A stretch of DNA of 64,000 nt from Schleiferiaceae bacterium (GTDB lineage: Bacteria > Bacteroidota > Bacteroidia > Flavobacteriales > Schleiferiaceae), in NCBI GenBank assembly GCA_018402665.1, contig JAGYIN010000002.1, forward strand, positions 62,001 to 126,000, in the 5' to 3' direction. Made by a program: the position numbers and the translations under genes. Shown here in pieces: positions 26,846 through 35,587 of this stretch. The notes under the pieces are model-generated. The model worked only from the letters and a program-made list of their open reading frames with translations, searched no databases and was not told the DNA's origin. Every line of letters begins with the position of its first letter. Within the stretch, counting starts at the first letter, position 1.

Positions 26846-27543
26846 TGCGGGTTGATGGGTAAAACGCGGCTCCAGTGATCGGATGAAAACCACGCTTGAC
26901 GACCGTCGCCAAGCGCTACATAGAACCACCCTTCCGAAGTTCTCACTAAACGACCCGCGCTGCCTTCACTCAATAGGACAATCCTTTTGCCATTGGCATC
27001 AGGGGCACTGTACCCGTAACTGTTGTTGCCGACCACAACTACTTTATCGCTCTGTGGTATGCTGATTTGTGCGGCGAGCAGTAGCACTAAGCCCATACTA
27101 CTTAGCGTGAGCGGCAATCGCCAGCTCAACGACGGCCGTTTAAATTTTCGGAGAATTAGTAGTACCAATGCACCGGCTAAAAGCATTCCAGCTACCAAAC
27201 CCCAATTTTCGGGGGTGAGTATTGCTCTTAATTGATGGCCAATCCAATGCAATAGGGCATCGTTTGGTGGTGGTAGTGCGTCCGTAAGTCGGGTGTTAAG
27301 CCATTCTAGATTGTGAAGTGTCTCTTCATTACGGGGATCGAACAATAGTGAGCGTTCGTACCATAGGCGTGCCTCTCCGAATTGACCCAAACGCGTGTAG
27401 CAGTTACCGATGTTGTAGTACAACGCCGGATCGGCGGTACCCTTCTCGGCTAAAGATTCAAAAAGTGTGCGTGCCGATTCAAACTGTCCGTTGGCATATA
27501 ATGCGCTGGCACTGTCGCTTACTGCGGTTAAAGTTGCTCCCAT
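26842..27543 (-). CDS. batE: BatE: TPR and SH3-domain membrane protein
   Basis: A 233-residue BatE-like protein, last gene of the Bat operon. It has TPR repeats at about residues 10-80 (ALYANGQFESARTLFE, YYNIGNCYTRLGQFGEARLWYE), two membrane helices at about 115-135 and 142-160, and a C-terminal bacterial SH3-like domain. BatE proteins usually have a signal peptide before the TPR part. Here the only start is the ATG at 27543, because the frame meets a TAA two codons further up, and no signal peptide exists. Either the TPR part is cytoplasmic in this organism or a frameshift has cut the N-terminus. It overlaps batD by 16 bases. Confidence 0.82.
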   Translation of the reverse strand: MGATLTAVSDSASALYANGQFESARTLFESLAEKGTADPALYYNIGNCYTRLGQFGEARLWYERSLLFDPRNEETLHNLEWLNTRLTDALPPPNDALLHWIGHQLRAILTPENWGLVAGMLLAGALVLLILRKFKRPSLSWRLPLTLSSMGLVLLLAAQISIPQSDKVVVVGNNSYGYSAPDANGKRIVLLSEGSAGRLVRTSEGWFYVALGDGRQAWFSSDHWSRVLPINPH

Positions 27544-29216
27544 AGTGCATTAAATTCGTTTAACCATTCTTCGTTTGAGCCTGTTGAATTCGGTGCATAG
27601 AGGGCCAATTGCAGCCGTTCAATCAACTCATTTGTTCGCCCACCTACCTCAGGACCTAGCACTTCCTTCAACGTTGATAAACTGATGTGTTCTTTCGCAA
27701 TCCCTCTCTGAACCAATGCTCCTTCCAAGGCATTCAGCATTTGATCTACCGCTTCCGGATCATTCGTTTTCCACGCTGCGTTGATGTCTTTTTTCACCGC
27801 TGCACGCACTGCCTCTGGTGATTTTTTCTTTGGATGAAAGGAAACGAGCTGAAGCAACCAGCCCAATACTACCGCTCCAAAAACCACCCATAACCACAAG
27901 AGCGGTCGTTTACTTTGCGTCTTATTTTCATCTACTTCTTGAAGATAACGTATGTCGTTATCAATACTACTTACCTCGCGTTGAACTTTGGGAGGGCTTC
28001 CGGCGTCAGTGGTTGAAGCCTCATTTAATGCCTCACCAGTGACATTGAGTGTAGTTTCCTCGAGCGTGATGGTTTCGTAGGTCCCGTTCTTAGTGTTGAA
28101 ATAAGTCCATTGCATCTCAGGAAGGATGAATTGGCCTTTAAATTGAGGGACCAATAGGTATTCAAATTCTTTATAGCCGCGAACCCCCCGCTCACTGTAA
28201 CGGATTTTTTCGTTGAATTCAGGATCGTATAGATCAAATCCTTGCGGTGGAATCAATTCCGGAACGCTAATCGTATTGAAATTTCCCGTTCCTTCAATAC
28301 GCAGTTTCAGGGTTATGGATTCGTCTCCATTTACCGAAGTGCGACTCAATTCACGGACCAATTCCAATTCGCCAACTGCACCTGAAAATGCCGCAGGTTT
28401 TGGCGTCGGCAGTGGTTTTATCGTAACGGCTGGAATTTTCGCAGTGGCCACTTCTTGTTCCCACCGCATTAAAGGCATGTTAAAAAAGTCTCTGCGTCCT
28501 GTGGGTTTCTGAACTGCGCCCGTAATCTTGAGTTCCTGGCCGCCTAAAGTCCCGGGTTTGTTGGGAATAATAAGCCGTTTATCAAAATCTAAAATTGTGG
28601 CGATCCTCGAACCCACACGTTCTCTTCTGGATTGCTGTTCAAAGTCCAGTTGTTGCTGCAGCACATTCTCAAAATTGGGAGACTGCAGCATGTTCAAATC
28701 ACGCACTTGTTCGAAGAGGGTGGCTGAAAACAATAAAACGATGGGTTCACCCACATAGACTTCCTTTTTCGAGCTCAATATATCTACCGTAAACCCAACA
28801 GATTTCGTTGGTGAAGCGGAACGCTCGCGCTGGACACCCGCTCTGACTTGAATGGTGAGTGTATTGCTCTCGTATCGCTTGCCTTTTACCTCAAATGTTG
28901 CCGGACCTATGGAAAAGGTTCCTTCTTCTTGTGCAACGAGCTGGTAAGTCAGTTCCCGAGAAAAACTCATGGAACCGTTTATGATTTGGGTCTGCTGTGA
29001 GCTGTACGGACCGCCGACCACAATAAAGTGCTCAAAATTCGGGGGATTGAGATCACCACCCCTCGCATTACTACTGAAGGTGACACGAAAGGGTTCGTCC
29101 AATCCTACAGACGTACGAGAACTCCGTGCGGTAAGCTGTACCTCCTGTGCTACGAGACCACTCGCGAGGAGTATAAAAGCCCAAAGCCAATGGTATTTAC
29201 CAATCTTTCTCTCCAC
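27528..29216 (-). CDS. batD: BatD: exported beta-sandwich membrane protein
   Basis: A 562-residue BatD. A signal peptide (about residues 1-23, ending GLVAQ) is followed by repeated beta-sandwich domains in the periplasm (for example VGLDEPFRVTFSSNA and VYVGEPIVLLFSATLFEQ), one membrane helix near 430-450 (PLLWLWVVFGAVVLGWLLQL) and a ~110-residue cytoplasmic tail. This is the normal BatD/oxygen-tolerance plan. It starts 20 bases inside the end of the batB-batC gene and overlaps batE by 16, so it is tightly coupled. The operon was named from aerotolerance in Bacteroides; the exact molecular task is not known. Confidence 0.9.
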   Translation of the reverse strand: MERKIGKYHWLWAFILLASGLVAQEVQLTARSSRTSVGLDEPFRVTFSSNARGGDLNPPNFEHFIVVGGPYSSQQTQIINGSMSFSRELTYQLVAQEEGTFSIGPATFEVKGKRYESNTLTIQVRAGVQRERSASPTKSVGFTVDILSSKKEVYVGEPIVLLFSATLFEQVRDLNMLQSPNFENVLQQQLDFEQQSRRERVGSRIATILDFDKRLIIPNKPGTLGGQELKITGAVQKPTGRRDFFNMPLMRWEQEVATAKIPAVTIKPLPTPKPAAFSGAVGELELVRELSRTSVNGDESITLKLRIEGTGNFNTISVPELIPPQGFDLYDPEFNEKIRYSERGVRGYKEFEYLLVPQFKGQFILPEMQWTYFNTKNGTYETITLEETTLNVTGEALNEASTTDAGSPPKVQREVSSIDNDIRYLQEVDENKTQSKRPLLWLWVVFGAVVLGWLLQLVSFHPKKKSPEAVRAAVKKDINAAWKTNDPEAVDQMLNALEGALVQRGIAKEHISLSTLKEVLGPEVGGRTNELIERLQLALYAPNSTGSNEEWLNEFNALWEQL

Positions 29217-31059
29217 TTTGTTTTTTTCCTTTTGCTTTTTTAGCGGTCATTTTTTCCGCTGTTTTTTCTTCCGCGCGCTGCACTGCCTCGAGCAAACCCT
29301 TTATCTGCTCCGGCGTCATCTTTGCTTTCGCCTCGCCGCCGTCTTTTGGTGAATTCTTTTCTCCCTTACCGTCTTCATCCTGAGGTTCGCCTTGGTCGTT
29401 TTGTTGCTCGTCCTGCTGCTCATCCCCCTGGTCGTTTTCTCCCTGCTGGTCGTTTTGCGTTTCGTCTTTTTTACTTTCGTCATCAGGATTTTGTTGCTGC
29501 GGCTCGTCTTTATCGTCCTTCTCCTGGTTTTCTTTATCCTGCTGATCGTCCTGCTGCTCCTGGTTTTCTTCGTTTTGCTGTTGTTTTTTCAGTTGCTCTA
29601 AAGCACGGTTCAGGTTATAAACAGCATCTGTTTTGGAAGGGTTTTTCCGGAGGCTTTCTGCAAAGGCACCCACTGCTTCTTGGTATTTTTCCGCGGACAT
29701 AAAGGCATTTCCAGCGTTGTATAACGCATCACTTTGCAGTATCGGATCTTCCGTGTTTTGGGCCGATTTTAACAAAACATTCGCCGCTTGCTCCGCTTCG
29801 CCTGCCGCCATTAACGTACTGCCTAGATTATACAATGGTTCAAAAGCATCTGGCTCTGCCGTAGCAGCTTCTGCAAAAGCTTGCGCTGCGCCGCTTAAAT
29901 CACCATTTTCAAAGTTTTCATTCCCTTCTCGCATGCGCTTTCCATAGTCGTGTCTCGTCCAGTCCTCAGTAGCAGTGACCGTAAGACGGTCCAATTCTTG
30001 TGCATGCATGCAGGGTTGGGAAACGATTAAGAGTAAAATCACCCACGTTCCCTTTACTTTTCGGCCAGTATGTGCTGGAAGCAAGAGGTAGAGTGCTAAA
30101 AAGAAGAGTGCCGGGAAGAGGAACCATTGGAATTGGCTCTCATAATTTATCGCAATCTCTTCGTTGATATCGGCTTTATCGCCACCTGAGATAAAGTCTT
30201 GAATGGCTTTCAATGCTGGATCGGTGGTGTTGCCGTCCACGACCACTGCATCTAAAGAACGTCCAATGCTGCTGAGTTTTTCTAAATCACGTTTGGTAAT
30301 CACTACCTCACCGTTATTGTCTTTTTTGTAGGTGGTTCCGCGGGAAGTGCGGCTCATGGGAATGGGTCCGCCGGCGGAGGTGCCCAGGCCGACAAGCATG
30401 GTTTGAACAGGCAGTGCGGGGTCCGCACTTCCCGCGGCCAAATCTTCGTGATCTTCTCCGTCGGTAAGTACGATGACGAAGCGTCCTGCGGGCGAAGCTG
30501 GATTGAAGTATTCGGTAGCGTAGTCCAAAGCGGCTGCAAGATTCGTTCCTTGTGAAGGCACGGCATCCGGGCTTGCAGCACGTAATGCCATTTTTGCGGC
30601 GGCGTAATCTGTGGTTATGGGTAAGGCAGGGTAGGCGCTTCCGGCATAGGCGATGATGCCGACGCGGTCGCCGCCTAATTGGTCCACCGTTCTAGAAATA
30701 AGAAGTTTAGCCTTTTCCAAACGCGAAGGGGTAAGGTCTTCTGCGAGCATGGAGCGGCTCACGTCAAGCGCGAAAACAACATCGGCCCCTTGTCTTTTAA
30801 CTTGCGCAGTTTGCCCGCTCATCTGGAGATTCGCTAAACTCAGACATAGGAAGGCCACGGCCAATGCTAACAGCGTGTAGCGGGTATACAAACGCGCAGC
30901 ACTCAGTGATGCCACGGTACGCTCGGAGCGGTCATGAATACCCAAAATTTGCCAAGCTTTTTGACGCCAACGTTGAAACAATACAGCTGAAATCACAATT
31001 GCCAGAAGCAAGAGTGGTGCCGCGTAAAGCCATTCGGTATGTTGCCATTTAAAATCCAT
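29197..31059 (-). CDS. BatB-BatC fusion: VWA domain plus TPR domain
   Basis: A single 620-codon frame that joins what are usually two genes. Residues 1-330 are BatB: N-terminal membrane helices, a VWA domain with intact MIDAS (D99-x-S101-x-S103 in ALDVSRSM, and VLTDGEDHED near 197-206), and a closing membrane helix (313-328). Residues ~375-490 are BatC TPR repeats (LYNLGSTLMAAGEAEQAANVL, YNAGNAFMSAEKYQEAVGAF), followed by a Gln/Asp/Glu-rich tail (491-575) and a Lys-rich end. Between them, residues 336-354 (VKGTWVILLLIVSQPCMHA, then Q) look like a full BatC signal peptide without its start codon. It starts one base inside the batA stop. Confidence 0.9.
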   Translation of the reverse strand: MDFKWQHTEWLYAAPLLLLAIVISAVLFQRWRQKAWQILGIHDRSERTVASLSAARLYTRYTLLALAVAFLCLSLANLQMSGQTAQVKRQGADVVFALDVSRSMLAEDLTPSRLEKAKLLISRTVDQLGGDRVGIIAYAGSAYPALPITTDYAAAKMALRAASPDAVPSQGTNLAAALDYATEYFNPASPAGRFVIVLTDGEDHEDLAAGSADPALPVQTMLVGLGTSAGGPIPMSRTSRGTTYKKDNNGEVVITKRDLEKLSSIGRSLDAVVVDGNTTDPALKAIQDFISGGDKADINEEIAINYESQFQWFLFPALFFLALYLLLPAHTGRKVKGTWVILLLIVSQPCMHAQELDRLTVTATEDWTRHDYGKRMREGNENFENGDLSGAAQAFAEAATAEPDAFEPLYNLGSTLMAAGEAEQAANVLLKSAQNTEDPILQSDALYNAGNAFMSAEKYQEAVGAFAESLRKNPSKTDAVYNLNRALEQLKKQQQNEENQEQQDDQQDKENQEKDDKDEPQQQNPDDESKKDETQNDQQGENDQGDEQQDEQQNDQGEPQDEDGKGEKNSPKDGGEAKAKMTPEQIKGLLEAVQRAEEKTAEKMTAKKAKGKKQSGEKDW

Positions 31060-32051
31060 TAGAAGGCGGTTTTTAAGAGGACAAAGTTCAGCAGCAACTC
31101 AAGCCCGATACAGGCGAGTGCGAGATAAAGGAAGATGGAAAAATGTTCCGTGTAACGGTAAAATTCAAAGCCTTCGATTTCACTTTTTTCCAATTGGTCA
31201 ATGCTCTCGTAAATCTGAACTAAACTTTCATTATCCGTGGCGCGGAAGTACTGTCCACCGGTGATGCTTGCAATGCGTTGGAGCAACTCCTCATCGATAG
31301 TGACTGGTCTGGGCTGGTAAATAAGATTTCCGCGAGGATCTTTCATCACTGGGGTAGAGGCCATTCCATTCGTACCAAGTCCTATAGTGTACACTTTGAT
31401 ACCTAGACTTGCAGCCAATTCTGCGGCCTGCACAGGATCCACCATGCCGCCATTATTTTCACCGTCGGTGAGTAAAATAATGACCTTACTCTTGGCGGTG
31501 CTTTCAACCAATCGATTCACAGCGGTACTCAGTCCCATCCCGATGGCCGTGCCCCCTTCGAGCATTTCGTGATGAAGCGCACTGATTTGCTGGCTCAGTA
31601 AACTTTGATCAGTGGTCAGTGGCACGGGACTGTATGCTTCTCCAGCGTAAATCACTAGGCCTAGGCGGTCCATGGCGCGCTGCGCTACAAAATCTGTTGC
31701 CACTTCTTTTAGCGCTTCTAGTCGATTAGGCTTGAGATCGCGCGCCAACATGGAGGTACTGATATCAAGCGCCATCATAAGATCTATTCCCAAATTTTGG
31801 CTCGGCTGTTGGAACATTTGACTGCTCTGCGGACGTGCCAATGCGGTAAATACAAAAGCCAGTGCCAACCAGCTCAATCCACCGCTGGCTGCACGAAGAC
31901 TGCCTAAGGCGCTGCTCGGCAACTGCCGGTTTGAGCTGAAGGTGTAGGCGTTAAAACGACGTTTACGGCGAAGGTAAATGCCCGTCCAACCTAGAGGGAT
32001 GACCAGTAGACCGATGAGCCAAAGCGGCTGTGCAAAATCCCAATTAAACAT
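31059..32051 (-). CDS. batA: BatA: VWA-domain membrane protein
   Basis: A 330-residue BatA. Two N-terminal membrane helices (about 8-27 and 58-72), a VWA domain with the metal site D96-x-S98-x-S100 (MALDISTSML) and LLTDGENNGG, then a C-terminal membrane helix (FLYLALACIGLELLLNFVLL). VWA domains bind protein partners through a divalent metal; the adjacent MoxR ATPase is the usual partner class. Overlaps the gene on each side (eight bases upstream, one downstream). Confidence 0.92.
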   Translation of the reverse strand: MFNWDFAQPLWLIGLLVIPLGWTGIYLRRKRRFNAYTFSSNRQLPSSALGSLRAASGGLSWLALAFVFTALARPQSSQMFQQPSQNLGIDLMMALDISTSMLARDLKPNRLEALKEVATDFVAQRAMDRLGLVIYAGEAYSPVPLTTDQSLLSQQISALHHEMLEGGTAIGMGLSTAVNRLVESTAKSKVIILLTDGENNGGMVDPVQAAELAASLGIKVYTIGLGTNGMASTPVMKDPRGNLIYQPRPVTIDEELLQRIASITGGQYFRATDNESLVQIYESIDQLEKSEIEGFEFYRYTEHFSIFLYLALACIGLELLLNFVLLKTAF

Positions 32052-32940
32052 CTTGCTCTGGTTTAAAGTCCGTTATAAGTGCGGTTGCTTTATCTAAACA
32101 ATCGCGGTGTACTGCTACGTCCCAGCTTCCCTTCGCGAACTTCACATAGTCTGCTCGCGTGAGGATGAATTGGTAGGATTCGATTTGCGCCGCAGTCCAT
32201 TTCTGGTAAAGCATACGTACACTTTCAGACGTGGTTTGTTCCGATAGCGGTAGTCCGGTGCGATGGGTTAAATACGTACGTACCACATCGCCTAAGGCGA
32301 CATAAAACCCTTTCATATCGCGTTCCCACAAGGCTTCTGTACGAAGGGCGGCGATGGCATCCATTGCTTCTTTGTAGTAATCGCGCTCTGGTTCGGGGGC
32401 AACTGTAGGAGCCGCTTGTGGCTTTTTCGCATAGCGCCAAACCAGGTAACCGATCAATAAAAGTGCACCTACTAAGGCGATCCAGTACCAATAAGCTTCA
32501 AGCCACCAAACGAAATTAAACGGTACTTCCGCAAGCGGACGCGCCGCTGCGTTATCTGCGCCTTCTTCTGCGGGCAAGAATCGGGATTGAACCGTATCAG
32601 GAATGACGGTATAGATGCCTTTTGAGCTTACGGCGTAATGCGTGGGCAATACCAGAGCACCTGTATCTAGCACTAAATAGGTAAACGTAGCACTGCGTAT
32701 GGGCGCTGTGGAGTCGTAAGTAGCGGAAACCAATAGCAATGCGCTCGTACTATCGGAAGGCAAGAGTTCTAAATCAGCATCGGCCAGCCAAGCTACTTCT
32801 TGCGTGATGGTGCCTCCCACAATTTGCGCATTCGTATCGATATGTGCATTGAACACGGTCGTATCTACTACCGCATGTTCTTGCCCAATGGCAATGCCCA
32901 TCCAAAGGATACCTAGAAGCACAGTGAGCAGTTTCTTCAT
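32044..32940 (-). CDS. Bat-operon single-span membrane protein
   Basis: A 298-residue protein found between the DUF58 and batA genes in Bat operons. It has a signal peptide (1-19, ending GIAIGQ), a ~130-residue periplasmic beta domain, one membrane helix near 150-168 (YWYWIALVGALLLIGYLVW) and a helical cytoplasmic domain that begins with a Pro/Ala linker. The C-terminal part resembles DUF4381-like proteins of MoxR-VWA operons, but I cannot name the family with certainty. It overlaps batA by eight bases and the DUF58 gene by four. Confidence 0.8.
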   Translation of the reverse strand: MKKLLTVLLGILWMGIAIGQEHAVVDTTVFNAHIDTNAQIVGGTITQEVAWLADADLELLPSDSTSALLLVSATYDSTAPIRSATFTYLVLDTGALVLPTHYAVSSKGIYTVIPDTVQSRFLPAEEGADNAAARPLAEVPFNFVWWLEAYWYWIALVGALLLIGYLVWRYAKKPQAAPTVAPEPERDYYKEAMDAIAALRTEALWERDMKGFYVALGDVVRTYLTHRTGLPLSEQTTSESVRMLYQKWTAAQIESYQFILTRADYVKFAKGSWDVAVHRDCLDKATALITDFKPEQDV

Positions 32941-33806
32941 CGCGCTTTATTCTTTAAAAATTGGAGCAATGGAGGAACGAAATCTTGACGGTCATCCAGC
33001 GCGATATAACCGGCGCCGGCACTGCGTGTGAAGTTATTGAGGAATTGACTGTAGTTCTTGTGCCTTTGGGCAAGTGCTTGGCGGAATTTGCGCCCGCCTG
33101 AACGCACCCATTGTACCGCTCCGGTTTCGGAATCGGCCAGTGGAACTAATCCAATTTTTGGCAGCGCCACCTCTTTGGCGTTGAAAGTATTTATAGCGCA
33201 CAAATCAAAGCGCTTGGCGGCAATTTTAAAATTACGGTCAGGTGCACTGTCCAGGTAATCACTCAACACAAATACTATACTGTGTCTTTTTTGCACCTTC
33301 AACAGGTGAGCCAAGGCACCCTCTACATCCGTTCCTTGGGTGGTGGCTTCAGTTTCCAGAATGCTTTTAATAATGCGCATGACATGGAGCTTTCCTTTCT
33401 TCGGCGGGATGACTTTCTCTACTTTCCCACTGAATAAGATGAGTCCAATTTTATCGTTGTTGCCCATCGCGCTAAAGGCCAAAGTCGCTGCGATCTCCGT
33501 GATCATGTCGCGCTTCGAGCGTTCGTCGGTACCGAAATTGGTGGAGCCGCTGATGTCAATGACCAGGAAGAGCGTCAATTCGCGTTCTTCTTCAAAGACT
33601 TTGATGTATGGACTCCGTTTGCGAGCGGTCACGTTCCAATCAATGCTGCGCACATCATCACCGCTTTGGTAAGGGCGCACTTCTGCAAAGCTCATACCGC
33701 GTCCTTTGAATGAACTTTGGTATTCGCCTGAAAAGAGCTGGTCGCTCAATCGGCGCGTCTTTATCTCAATACGCCGAACTTTTTGCAAGAGTGCTACAGC
33801 ATCCAC
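32937..33806 (-). CDS. DUF58 (VWA-like) protein of the MoxR operon
   Basis: A 289-residue DUF58 protein. The family motif is RPYQSGDDVRSIDWNVTARKR near residues 45-65, followed by a VWA-like fold with a MIDAS-type DISGSTNFGT. It has no signal peptide or membrane helix. DUF58 genes nearly always follow moxR; here it is four bases behind it. The role, as for the operon, is probably in assembly or metal loading of client complexes, which is inference from MoxR systems. Confidence 0.93.
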   Translation of the reverse strand: MDAVALLQKVRRIEIKTRRLSDQLFSGEYQSSFKGRGMSFAEVRPYQSGDDVRSIDWNVTARKRSPYIKVFEEERELTLFLVIDISGSTNFGTDERSKRDMITEIAATLAFSAMGNNDKIGLILFSGKVEKVIPPKKGKLHVMRIIKSILETEATTQGTDVEGALAHLLKVQKRHSIVFVLSDYLDSAPDRNFKIAAKRFDLCAINTFNAKEVALPKIGLVPLADSETGAVQWVRSGGRKFRQALAQRHKNYSQFLNNFTRSAGAGYIALDDRQDFVPPLLQFLKNKAR

Positions 33807-33810
33807 CGAA

Positions 33811-34806
33811 TTAAGGAACCATTAAGGTGTTTAAGATTTCAGTTACGATATGTTCCGTGCTCAGCTCTTCCGCTTCCGCCTCGTAGGTTAGGCCAATTCT
33901 ATGACGCAAAACCGCTGGAGCCACTGCGCGAACATCATCCGGCGTTACAAAGCCTCTGTGACGCAAGAACGCATGACATTTGGCAGCTTTTGCCAGTGCA
34001 ATAGAGCCGCGCGGTGAAGCGCCAAAGCTGATCTTGTTGCGCAAGGTTCCGAGCTGGTAGTTCTGCGGCTCGCGGGTAGCGAAGACAATATCGAGAATGT
34101 AGTTTTCAATTTTTTCGTCCATGTAGATGCGCTCAATAAAGCCGCGCGCACGGACGATCTGCTCTAAGCTTACTACGGCATTGAGCTCTTCGAGTGCACC
34201 GCTCATTTGCTTGCGCATGATGTTCAGCTCATCGCTTTTCGTTGGGTAGCCTAGGGTTACTTTTAAAAGGAATCGGTCCATTTGGGCTTCCGGCAGTGGA
34301 TACGTACCTTCTTGCTCTACAGGATTCTGCGTAGCCATTACAAGAAACGGCTTCGGCAGCGGGTAACTTTCTTCACCTATGGTGACCTGGCGCTCTTGCA
34401 TGGCTTCAAGCAGGGCGCTTTGCACTTTCGCAGGCGCACGATTGATCTCATCGGCTAACACAAAATTGCTAAAAATAGGCCCGTGCTTTGTTTCGAACGC
34501 ATGGTCCTTCATGTTGTAGATCTGTGTGCCGATCACATCCGAGGGGAGCAAGTCTGGCGTAAACTGTACCCTTGAAAAACTTCCGCCCAAGGTCTTGCTC
34601 AAACTGTTTATCGCAAGGGTTTTGGCCAGCCCGGGAACTCCCTCTAAGAGGATGTGTCCGTTGGCGAGTAGCCCGATGAGCAGCCCTTCGACCATGCCGT
34701 TTTGTCCTACAATAACCTTGCGTAATTCACTTTTAATGAGATCGACAAATGCGCTCTCATTTTTTATCTCTTCGTTTAATGCGACGATATCTGGTGCACC
34801 TTCCAT
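33811..34806 (-). CDS. moxR: MoxR-family AAA+ ATPase
   Basis: A 331-residue MoxR ATPase. Walker A is GVPGLAKT (56-63), Walker B is FVLADEINRAP, sensor 1 lies in FLVMATQNPVEQEGTYPLPEAQ, and the arginine-finger region follows. MoxR proteins act as chaperone-like ATPases with VWA partners, several of which follow in this operon (DUF58, BatA, BatB). It is the first gene of the seven-gene Bat run. The 86 bases upstream show no exact Bacteroidota promoter match. Confidence 0.95.
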   Translation of the reverse strand: MEGAPDIVALNEEIKNESAFVDLIKSELRKVIVGQNGMVEGLLIGLLANGHILLEGVPGLAKTLAINSLSKTLGGSFSRVQFTPDLLPSDVIGTQIYNMKDHAFETKHGPIFSNFVLADEINRAPAKVQSALLEAMQERQVTIGEESYPLPKPFLVMATQNPVEQEGTYPLPEAQMDRFLLKVTLGYPTKSDELNIMRKQMSGALEELNAVVSLEQIVRARGFIERIYMDEKIENYILDIVFATREPQNYQLGTLRNKISFGASPRGSIALAKAAKCHAFLRHRGFVTPDDVRAVAPAVLRHRIGLTYEAEAEELSTEHIVTEILNTLMVP

Positions 34807-34892
34807 AGGTTGTGTTTTTTAATGCAGTTCAAAAGAATAAAAAGCTGCGAAATTCAGCCGTTAAAAGAGGGTTAAAATCGAGTAGAATTAGG

Positions 34893-35585
34893 CTATTCCG
34901 TTAATTTTACCACCGTCCCATCTACAATCCCGTAGTAGGTTCCCGAAACTTTCAGGGCATGCTGCCCGGTAAATGTCCCAAACGCGGGTAAAACGCAGAG
35001 CCACGGATTGATATAAAAGGCCTTAATTCTGGCGCGCGAACGTCCTTTTCCGCGCAAAGCAACTCCGGGGTGTAAATGGCCGCAGACCAGAAAAACGTCA
35101 TTAGCGAGGGTGGGGAACCTTTGCTCGGCGGCCGCCATTGTGAACGGTGTATAGGTATTAAAATCTGCACCTGGCGGCTCGTGCAAACAAAGTAGCGGCC
35201 CAACTTGCCATTGGTCCACCACGGTAAGCTGCTTCCATTCGGGAAGGTCAAAATCGTGATTGCCTTTAACTAAGATGAAGATGTGCGCCGGATGCACATC
35301 TAATACGGATTGAAGCGAGCGCGTTTCTTTGTTTTGAAGCCCGTGAAAAACATCGCCTAAGAAGACGACGGTAGCGGATGGATGTGCGGCAAAGGCACGG
35401 ACCAATTGGTCTATATTTTTCTCGTGCAGGCCCTGCGGCGCAGGAATGCCCGCTTTTCGAAATACCCCGGTTTTCCCTAAATGCACATCTGCAATAAGTA
35501 GGGTATTGTATTCGGGTAAAAATGCAGAGCCGTCGCCATTTAAGCGTAGCGTGGAGTCACCGAAGCGTACCTCAGGCTTTTGCAT
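34893..35585 (-). CDS. pdeM: PdeM-like metallophosphoesterase
   Basis: A 230-residue calcineurin-type phosphoesterase matching PdeM, annotated in bacteria as a ligase-associated DNA damage response nuclease. The two-metal site is complete: DVHLGK, GDVFHG, GNHD, and GHLHPGV. In many bacteria this gene sits with an ATP-dependent DNA ligase, an Lhr-type helicase and an exonuclease. Here it stands behind lspA (two bases) with none of these in the window, so its link to repair is from the family only. Confidence 0.85.
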   Translation of the reverse strand: MQKPEVRFGDSTLRLNGDGSAFLPEYNTLLIADVHLGKTGVFRKAGIPAPQGLHEKNIDQLVRAFAAHPSATVVFLGDVFHGLQNKETRSLQSVLDVHPAHIFILVKGNHDFDLPEWKQLTVVDQWQVGPLLCLHEPPGADFNTYTPFTMAAAEQRFPTLANDVFLVCGHLHPGVALRGKGRSRARIKAFYINPWLCVLPAFGTFTGQHALKVSGTYYGIVDGTVVKLTE

Positions 35586-35587
35586 CC

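Noticed and set aside
29392-29601. Val/Leu-rich frame looking like a membrane protein
   Set aside because: It is the reverse of the Gln/Asp/Glu-rich tail of the BatB-BatC fusion; the composition follows from reading acidic and Gln codons backwards.
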